Shown: positions 31,426 through 36,630 of the stretch, one piece after another | Layout: every line of letters begins with the position of its first letter | How positions within the stretch are numbered: the first letter of the stretch is position 1 | Assembly (NCBI GenBank): GCA_902774125.1 | Contig: CACYHD010000011.1 | Span: 8,441-45,070, forward strand | DNA: 36,630 bases | From: an uncultured Lachnospiraceae bacterium | GTDB taxonomy: Bacteria > Bacillota > Clostridia > Lachnospirales > Lachnospiraceae | Reading direction: 5' to 3' | Translations under genes and position numbers: made by a program | The notes under the pieces: model-generated | Told to the model about the DNA's origin: nothing | The model's input: only the letters and a program-made list of their open reading frames with translations | Databases searched by the model: none

Positions 31426-32331
31426 CTGCATCTGCTCAACTGTCTGCTCGATAAGACGCTGACAAGTTGTCTCTTCCTTGATCATTCCTGCAATCTGACC
31501 AGCCATAATCGAACCGTAGTCTGCATCCCCATCAACTACCGCTTTCTTAAGACCACCTAGTGTCAATTGCTCTAGCTCATCTAATCCGGCACCTGCCTTC
31601 TCAAGCTTGAGATATTCGTTAGTCATTTTGTTTCTAATTGTTCTAACCGGATGTCCTGTGCTTCTACCTGTAACCTTGGAGTCAATATCCTTGGCTTTGA
31701 TTACCTTGTTTTTGTAGTTGGCATGAATGTTACATTCCTTAGTGACCAAAAAAGCAGTTCCCATCTGAACAGCGCTGGCACCAAGCATAAACGCTGCGGC
31801 CATTCCTCTTCCGTCCGCAATACCGCCTGCACCGATAACCGGTATAGACACAGCATCGCAAACCTGTGGAAGTAAGCTCATTGTTGTAAGCTCTCCTATA
31901 TGGCCACCTGCCTCTGTTCCCTCTGCGACAACTGCATCGGCGCCACATCGCTCCATCATCTTCGCTAGGGCAACTGATGCCACAACAGGAATGACTTTAA
32001 TTCCTGCCTCTTTCCACATCGGAATATACTTGGACGGATTGCCTGCACCTGTTGTTACAACTGCCACCTTCTCATCTGCAACGACCTGAGCAATCTTATC
32101 TGCTTCAGGATTCATCAGCATTATGTTTACGCCAAAAGGCTTGTCACATATTTCTTTGACTTTTCTTATTTGTTCTCTAACGAACTCTGCACTAGCTCCA
32201 CCAGCGCCAATAATTCCAAGGCCACCGGCAAGGGACACAGCAGCTGCGAGGTGATAATCTGCGACCCACGCCATTCCTCCTTGGATTATTGGATAGCGGA
32301 TATCAAGTAGGTTAGTTACTTGTGTATTCAT
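31393..32331 (-). CDS. fabK: FMN-dependent enoyl-ACP reductase II FabK
   Basis: The 312-residue flavin TIM-barrel protein of the FabK/nitronate monooxygenase family performs the last step of each elongation cycle. MNTQVTNLLDIRYPIIQGGM is the typical start, and EGTEAGGHIGE and PVIGAGGIADGRG form the flavin-phosphate region. The start at 32331 has GTGGAG before it; the frame could run to 32415 but would then overlap acpP. No FabI or FabL is visible in the window. FabK enzymes are known to be insensitive to triclosan. Confidence 0.94.
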   Translation of the reverse strand: MNTQVTNLLDIRYPIIQGGMAWVADYHLAAAVSLAGGLGIIGAGGASAEFVREQIRKVKEICDKPFGVNIMLMNPEADKIAQVVADEKVAVVTTGAGNPSKYIPMWKEAGIKVIPVVASVALAKMMERCGADAVVAEGTEAGGHIGELTTMSLLPQVCDAVSIPVIGAGGIADGRGMAAAFMLGASAVQMGTAFLVTKECNIHANYKNKVIKAKDIDSKVTGRSTGHPVRTIRNKMTNEYLKLEKAGAGLDELEQLTLGGLKKAVVDGDADYGSIMAGQIAGMIKEETTCQRLIEQTVEQMQQIINKYAESK

Positions 32332-32377
32332 ATTTTTGCTCCACTTTCCTGATTCAATCGTACTAGCCAATTGTTTA

Positions 32378-32602
32378 CTACTGGTTAGCTTCGATGTACT
32401 TAACAACATCGCCAACTGTAACCATCTGCTCTAGTTTTTCTGGCTCAATCTTTACACCAAACTCTTCTTCAATACCCATAACAAGTTCAAAAAGGTCAAG
32501 TGAATCAGCGCCTAGATCATCTTTGAATGATGCGCTCTCTACAACCTTATCCTCATCTACTCCTAAACCTTCAACAATTACTTCTTTGATCTGTTCAAAC
32601 AT
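32378..32602 (-). CDS. acpP: Acyl carrier protein
   Basis: The 74-residue acidic protein carries growing acyl chains on 4'-phosphopantetheine attached at S34 in [10 protein letters not shown]. Phe in DLFEL, where many ACPs have DxVEL, is a mild variation. AAAGGAA precedes the start. It lies between fabH and fabK. Confidence 0.96.
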   Translation of the reverse strand: MFEQIKEVIVEGLGVDEDKVVESASFKDDLGADSLDLFELVMGIEEEFGVKIEPEKLEQMVTVGDVVKYIEANQ

Positions 32603-32662
32603 TTTTTTAATTCCTTTCTTCGTTTGTTTTTATTTATACAGCATCATGCTGCAGTTAACTTT

Positions 32663-33649
32663 TTAAAATTCCATGTATGTAGCTGCCCATGTGAGGCCAG
32701 CGCCAAAACCAGACATAATAACTTTTTCGCCTCTTTCAAGTTGTCCATCTCTGTACATCTCGTCTAACAAAATCGGTATACATGCTGACGATGTATTGCC
32801 GTATCTGTCGATGTTCATTGCAACTTTTTTGCCATCAATTCGAAGCCTTTTGATTATTGATCTTATAATTCTCTCATTGGCCTGATGAAGCACGAATCTA
32901 TCGATTTCTTCCTTGTCCATATTCATCTTTTCTAGCAACTCATTAATGCACTTAGGAACCTGACTTATGGCAAACTTAAAAACCGCTCCGCCGTCCATGT
33001 TGATGTAATATTTTTTGCTATCCTCAACTGTAGACTTACACGGATTGTCCAGGTCTACCTTTCTATCAGCAAACATATTGGACATATGCAATGACTTGCC
33101 GCCTACTCCATCTGCGTGCATCACTGTCGCGAACTTGGCATCGCTATCAGCCTTGATCACAACTGCACCTGCTCCGTCGCCAAAAAGAATACATGACCCT
33201 CTATCACTCCAGTCAATCAGCTTGGACAAGCCCTCTGCCCCCACAAGCAAAGCTGTCTTGATCAAGCCGCTATTGATATAAGCCTGCGCTGTATTGTACG
33301 CAACAATAAATCCTGTACAAGCCGAGTTCACATCAAAGCATGTAGAATTCACAGCCCCAAGCTTCTCCTGCACGAAACAAGCCGTGCTCGGAAACATTAA
33401 GTTAGAAGAAACTGTTGAAACGATTATCAAGTCAATCTCTTCTGCGTTGAGCCCCGAACTAGCCAGCGCACGTTCTGCTGCGTGAACTGCCATATCTGCT
33501 GTTGTCTCGTCTGTCAGAATATGTCTCTCGCTTATGCCAGTTCTCTCTCTTATCCAAGTATCGTCAGTTTCAACAACCTGAGCTATGTCGTCATTAGTTA
33601 TTGTTTTGTCAGGTATGTAACTACCTGTTCCAATTATTTTTCCAAACAT
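32663..33649 (-). CDS. fabH: 3-oxoacyl-ACP synthase III FabH
   Basis: The 328-residue enzyme starts fatty-acid synthesis by condensing acyl-CoA with malonyl-ACP. The triad is C111 in DVNSACTGF, His in VLHQANERI and Asn in YGNTSSA. It is the first gene of the operon, with a leader of only about 25 bases from the promoter at 33681-33709 and GTGAGG as ribosome binding site. Confidence 0.96.
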   Translation of the reverse strand: MFGKIIGTGSYIPDKTITNDDIAQVVETDDTWIRERTGISERHILTDETTADMAVHAAERALASSGLNAEEIDLIIVSTVSSNLMFPSTACFVQEKLGAVNSTCFDVNSACTGFIVAYNTAQAYINSGLIKTALLVGAEGLSKLIDWSDRGSCILFGDGAGAVVIKADSDAKFATVMHADGVGGKSLHMSNMFADRKVDLDNPCKSTVEDSKKYYINMDGGAVFKFAISQVPKCINELLEKMNMDKEEIDRFVLHQANERIIRSIIKRLRIDGKKVAMNIDRYGNTSSACIPILLDEMYRDGQLERGEKVIMSGFGAGLTWAATYMEF

Positions 33650-33680
33650 TTAGTACCTCACTTTTTTCCAACCGCACTCT

Positions 33681-33709
33681 AATATAGACATGAAAAAAGT
33701 CACCGTCAA
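33681..33709 (-). promoter_or_regulatory. Promoter of the fab/acc operon
   Basis: TTGACG (33709-33704) and TATATT (33686-33681) on the minus strand are exactly 17 bases apart, a near-consensus sigma-A promoter. It is the only strong promoter seen for the ten-gene fatty-acid operon. Confidence 0.8.
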
Positions 33710-33725
33710 CGGCATTTGGAGAAGT

Positions 33726-33815
33726 TATACACTGTCCAAAAAAATTGTTTATTACGATACAAAACGCCCCAAAATTGTACGTTATCATACAACTTTGCCC
33801 CAAAGTGTATATTAT
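33726..33815. repeat. Three 30-bp imperfect repeats between fabH and the TetR gene, candidate operators
   Basis: Units at 33726-33755, 33756-33785 and 33786-33815 share ATACA near the start, then (C)CCC/AAA, then TTGT or TGTA and a TTAT/TTAC end. Units 1 and 2 match at 17 of 30 positions, units 2 and 3 at about 20. Unit 2 to 3 also forms a dyad, CAAAATTGTA-N8-TACAACTTTG (33770-33797, 9 of 10 pairs). The array lies upstream of the -35 boxes of both divergent promoters, about three helical turns per unit. Confidence 0.6.
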
Positions 33816-33827
33816 CTCGTTAAGCTC

Positions 33828-33866
33828 TTACTCTCTCTTCCTTAGAGTGCTATAATACACACTGTA
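33828..33866 (+). promoter_or_regulatory. Promoter of the TetR gene with TACA-CAC-TGTA dyad
   Basis: A perfect TATAAT (33851-33856) has a poor -35 (TTACTC, 33828-33833) 17 bases upstream. The dyad TACA-CAC-TGTA (33856-33866) overlaps the start of transcription and uses the same half-site type as the 30-bp repeats, consistent with autoregulation. Confidence 0.5.
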
Positions 33867-33892
33867 AATTAATTTAATGCGGGGAATAAAGT

Positions 33893-34456
33893 ATGAAAAA
33901 CGAAGACAAGCGCGTAACGCGAACCAAAAATCAGCTAGAGCAAGCCTTATTGAGATTGCTCCAACAAAAAAGTATTCACAAAATAAGTATTAGAGAATTA
34001 TCACTTGAAGCTGATATTACAAGAGCAACTTTTTATCAGCATTACAGAGACCCATATGAAATGCTTGAAGAAATGCAGGACAGAATAATGAATGGCATTC
34101 AAGAGATTATTAACGAAACTACAGGAGGCGACTCTCACGGTTTCTTTCTAAGATTATTTAAGTATCTGGACGACGAAGATGTCAGCGCTGAGATACTTAC
34201 AATAGACACAGGCCACGGCACCGGTTATGAGCGTATCGGTCATGTAATTCATAACAACTATATGCTCAGATGGGGCCAAAAATTTACTGACGACCAGGCG
34301 TCCCAGTACAAGTACTACCGCTACTACATTGTTTTTGGATGTATTGCAGTTGTAGAAAACTGGATCAATTCTGGCAAACAGGAAACTCCTGAACAGATGG
34401 CTGCCATAGCCAACTCTGTTTTGCCTAAGGAAAAAATGTATCTCAAAGATGTATAA
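33893..34456 (+). CDS. TetR-family transcriptional regulator, probable controller of the fab operon
   Basis: The 187-residue protein has the TetR helix-turn-helix at about 12-57 (RTKNQLEQALLRLLQQKS, ISIRELSLEADITRATFYQHY) and a C-terminal ligand domain with CIAVVENWI near its end, as in TetR_C_8-like members. GCGGGGAA precedes the ATG. It is divergent from fabH with the repeat array in between, which makes the fatty-acid operon its likely target and an acyl-CoA or acyl-ACP a plausible ligand; both are inferences. No MarR-type FabT or FapR gene lies in the window. Confidence 0.88.
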   Translation: MKNEDKRVTRTKNQLEQALLRLLQQKSIHKISIRELSLEADITRATFYQHYRDPYEMLEEMQDRIMNGIQEIINETTGGDSHGFFLRLFKYLDDEDVSAEILTIDTGHGTGYERIGHVIHNNYMLRWGQKFTDDQASQYKYYRYYIVFGCIAVVENWINSGKQETPEQMAAIANSVLPKEKMYLKDV

Positions 34457-34481
34457 AAAAGCTCAAAAAACTTGCAATAAA

Positions 34482-34515
34482 AAACCTCTTTACCATACAA
34501 CCGGTAAAGAGGTTT
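34482..34515. terminator. Bidirectional terminator between TetR and secreted-protein genes
   Basis: A 13-bp perfect stem (34482-34494 with 34503-34515) has an 8-base loop and A/T-rich flanks on both sides, serving two convergent genes. Confidence 0.85.
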
Positions 34516-34519
34516 ATTT

Positions 34520-34999
34520 TTATTTGAACTTCAATGTCTTTTTCATCTTGGCAGCAAATTTTCTATATTTCTTGATTTGTTTTTTAGGACATGTGATATA
34601 GAACCCTGCCTCAACCTTACGTTTTTTGGAATAGCAAATGTAATAAATTGTTCTGTCTGTTACATGCTCTTCCTCGTAGTAAAAGCCTGACTTAAAAACT
34701 TTAGTTTTTTTCATTTTCATGCCGTAGCTTTTATAAAGTGCCTTGTACTTTTTGCCAGTCATTTTTTTGAAAGGCTTAGATCCATACATGGCGAGGCTTA
34801 CGCCCTTTCCTTGAAGTGTTATTCCATCTCCGTTCTGAGACTTGTTAACCACCTTAAAATACTTGGGATATTTGATGGAATACTTAAATCTGGCGTTAGT
34901 ATACTTCTTCATTGTCGCAGCACTAGCCTGACCGACGCTGCCCATAACTAATGACAAAACAACTATGGATGCACAAAGCATCTTGATATATTTTTTCAT
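34520..34999 (-). CDS. Small secreted Lys-rich protein of unknown function
   Basis: The 159-residue protein starts at 34999, where GGAGGAG is well placed and a signal peptide (1-28) follows; the frame to 35026 has neither advantage. The mature part is strongly basic (many Lys, Tyr). FKYSIKYPKYFKV near residues 38-50 resembles the opening strand of PsbP-like domains, a weak hint only. No catalytic motif is visible. It lies 75 bases after the GtrA-HAD gene, with a TATAAT (35040-35035, minus strand) in between, so it probably has its own promoter. Confidence 0.7.
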   Translation of the reverse strand: MKKYIKMLCASIVVLSLVMGSVGQASAATMKKYTNARFKYSIKYPKYFKVVNKSQNGDGITLQGKGVSLAMYGSKPFKKMTGKKYKALYKSYGMKMKKTKVFKSGFYYEEEHVTDRTIYYICYSKKRKVEAGFYITCPKKQIKKYRKFAAKMKKTLKFK

Positions 35000-35074
35000 A
35001 ATAAAACTCCTCCGCAGAATCTCCAATATTGTTAATTATATTGTACAATTCCTACGAAGGAGTATCAATCGATT

Positions 35075-36211
35075 CTATTTAATTGTTGGGTCAACAAATT
35101 CCAATAGTTCTTTCGTATTATTCACTATGTGCTTCGCGCCATGTTTTTTCAAAAACTTAAGAGTTCTGAATCCCCATGAGAAACATACCACAGGCATTTT
35201 AGCGTTTTTGCCAGTCAAAATATCAATATCAGTATCGCCCACGTAAATTGCCTCTTCTGCAGTACATCCTATCTGTGCTAACACAGTATCAAGCATATCT
35301 CTTGCAGGCTTGAGCTCCACGCCTTCCTTGCCGCCTAGCGCCACATCAAACATACCGCCGAACTGCTCCTTGGCAAGTATTTGAACTGTCTCGTCAGGCT
35401 TGTTAGAAACAACAGCTGTCTTGATTCCCTTTTCGCGCAACGTAACAAGCAACTCATTAATACCATCGAACGGCTTAGTGTTGTCGTTACAATGGAAATT
35501 GTAAAAAGGTCTGTACACTGCTGCAATGGCGTTAATCTCATCGCTGCTAAAACCATACTGTTCCGGCTTGTCGTGATCACCTATCTTGTACACCTCTTCA
35601 ATAGGCATACCATCTTCTGCCGCCAACGCTCTAAGTATTGCTGTCTCAACGCCGCTTCCATAGAACATTCCGACTGCCTCGTTATCAAAATCATATTTGT
35701 GGCCAGTCTTCTCTAGCGCGTAGTTCGTCGCAACACGTAGGTCATCTATTGTGTTAAGTATTGTTCCATCCATATCAAACAAAACAGCCTTAATCACACG
35801 ATTTTTTCTAGCTCTTTTGTTTGTATCAACCTTGCCACCGTATACGAAAAATCTATCATACACATATTCTGTCACAAAGTTAATTGCCATAAGAAATATT
35901 GTTACAAAGTTGCCGTTCCAACCCATATCATCTTTCAGTACATGTCCTCCCCATGTTGATAGCGGTGCAAAAATAGCATAGTACACTCCTATCAAAAACA
36001 TAGCCAATGGAATGTTACTTGCAGACATAAATGTGTAATATCTGTTAAATGTAAAATTCCACAAAACAGACAATATCAAAGCTACTATGTAACTTGAAAT
36101 CCATAGCATTTTGCCATAGTCATACATTAATGTAAAAACACATATTTCAATAATTCCGGCTGATATAGAAAACAACGTAAATTTAATTGTTCTTAATAAT
36201 TCTTTATTCAT
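35075..36211 (-). CDS. GtrA-like membrane domain fused to HAD-superfamily phosphatase
   Basis: The 378-residue protein has two parts. Residues 1-130 hold four predicted membrane segments with the GtrA-family motif SVLWNFTFNRYYTF; GtrA proteins are small membrane proteins linked to polyprenyl-phosphate sugar transfer. Residues 140-378 are a soluble HAD hydrolase of the phosphoglycolate-phosphatase type, with FDMDGTILNT (D146, D148), VVSNKP (S269), K301 and VGDTDID (D326), so all four HAD motifs look intact. One frame spans both, with no break. It may dephosphorylate a sugar or lipid-linked substrate at the membrane; substrate unknown. AAGGAAAG precedes the ATG. Confidence 0.85.
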   Translation of the reverse strand: MNKELLRTIKFTLFSISAGIIEICVFTLMYDYGKMLWISSYIVALILSVLWNFTFNRYYTFMSASNIPLAMFLIGVYYAIFAPLSTWGGHVLKDDMGWNGNFVTIFLMAINFVTEYVYDRFFVYGGKVDTNKRARKNRVIKAVLFDMDGTILNTIDDLRVATNYALEKTGHKYDFDNEAVGMFYGSGVETAILRALAAEDGMPIEEVYKIGDHDKPEQYGFSSDEINAIAAVYRPFYNFHCNDNTKPFDGINELLVTLREKGIKTAVVSNKPDETVQILAKEQFGGMFDVALGGKEGVELKPARDMLDTVLAQIGCTAEEAIYVGDTDIDILTGKNAKMPVVCFSWGFRTLKFLKKHGAKHIVNNTKELLEFVDPTIK

Positions 36212-36258
36212 GTCTTTCCTTCTTGTAAAAATATGATATCACTTTAGTATTCTATCAT

Positions 36259-36264
36259 ATTATA
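36259..36264 (-). promoter_or_regulatory. -10 element (TATAAT) for the GtrA-HAD gene
   Basis: A perfect TATAAT on the minus strand lies about 50 bases before the start codon; no clear -35 was found. Confidence 0.4.
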
Positions 36265-36291
36265 ACAATATTCTTAAAAAAAGGAAGAACA

Positions 36292-36630
36292 TTATTTTTG
36301 TTTTACAAAAACCATTTTTTGCTTTTTTCTTTTTAACACCTTGCAATTAGAAGGGACGAACAACCATTCAAGTTTTTTCAAATGTCTAACATCAAGAAAA
36401 CTAATCTTTGTTTTCGAGCAATCCAAGTCATAAAGCTTAGTACACTTGCGTACATCCAAGTATGTAATAGGATTTCTATCACATTCAATCACTGTAAGTT
36501 TTTTCAAACCTGTAATGTTTAGGCTAGTTAGTTTGCACTCAGCACATTCTAACTCTTTGAGTCGCTTGCACTTGGTCAAATCAAGACGAGTCATTTTATT
36601 AAAACCACATTGCAAATACCACAATTTTTT
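36292..36630 (-). CDS. Leucine-rich-repeat protein, partial (N-terminus outside window)
   Basis: An open frame of 112 codons plus stop runs in from the right edge. It holds about five repeats of roughly 21 residues with the pattern LxCxxNxLxxLDxxxCxxL (for example MTRLDLTKCKRLKELECAEC and YLDVRKCTKLYDLDC), followed by a Lys-rich tail. This is the LRR form common in secreted or surface proteins of gut Firmicutes. The start, any signal peptide and any other domain lie outside, so the function is unknown. Confidence 0.8.
   Translation of the reverse strand, partial: KKLWYLQCGFNKMTRLDLTKCKRLKELECAECKLTSLNITGLKKLTVIECDRNPITYLDVRKCTKLYDLDCSKTKISFLDVRHLKKLEWLFVPSNCKVLKRKKQKMVFVKQK

Noticed and set aside
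32332-32415. N-terminal extension of FabK
   Set aside because: It would overlap acpP and add 28 residues not seen in the family; the internal ATG at 32331 has a proper ribosome binding site.

Overview
The window looks like chromosomal DNA of a low-GC, Gram-positive anaerobe, most likely a Lachnospiraceae member (Lachnospira/Butyrivibrio/Eubacterium type). The evidence is the order of the type II fatty-acid operon, a fused accDA gene, FabK as the only visible enoyl-ACP reductase, Thr/Pro/Glu/Lys-rich linkers in secreted glycoside hydrolases, and strong AGGAGG-type ribosome binding sites. The genus cannot be fixed from the sequence alone. No tRNA, rRNA, CRISPR array, transposase or phage gene was seen.

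Left part (1-1750): a secreted GDPD-like phosphodiesterase gene runs off the left edge. It is divergent from a LysR regulator, and a perfect 8-bp/N11/8-bp dyad sits in the shared intergenic region. The LysR gene converges on the carbohydrate block and is separated from it by a bidirectional terminator.

Carbohydrate block (1754-23145, all minus strand): secreted multidomain GH76, a CBM32-only protein, secreted GH5, a 2738-residue secreted GH81 carrying eight F5/8C-like modules, a Lys-rich secreted protein, then a compact cluster of DUF4250, GH16 and GH13 genes whose enzymes have no signal peptide. GH76 (alpha-1,6-mannan), GH81, GH16 and the exo-glucanase-like GH5 (beta-1,3-type glucans) together match the polymers of yeast and fungal cell walls. 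I infer that the locus degrades fungal or yeast wall material (or a similar beta-glucan/mannan), with secreted enzymes acting outside and GH16/GH13 trimming imported oligosaccharides. No transporter gene is visible. Most secreted genes have their own promoter or terminator, so this is a set of single genes rather than one operon. The GH76 and GH5 proteins share an unrecognised C-terminal module of about 178 residues, and a small Fn3-like module recurs in GH81 and the CBM32 protein.

Middle (23295-24353): a macro-domain protein fused to a C-terminal helical domain, with its own promoter and terminator.

Fatty-acid operon (24442-33649, minus strand): fabH-acpP-fabK-fabD-fabG-fabF-accB-fabZ-accC-accDA, tightly packed behind a consensus-like promoter (TTGACG-17-TATATT). 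It supplies malonyl-CoA and runs the whole elongation cycle. A divergent TetR-family regulator (33893-34456) is the obvious candidate controller. The divergent intergenic region holds three imperfect 30-bp-periodic repeats with ATACA/TTGTA half-sites.

Right end (34520-36630): a small secreted basic protein, an unusual GtrA-HAD phosphatase fusion, and a leucine-rich-repeat protein that runs off the right edge.
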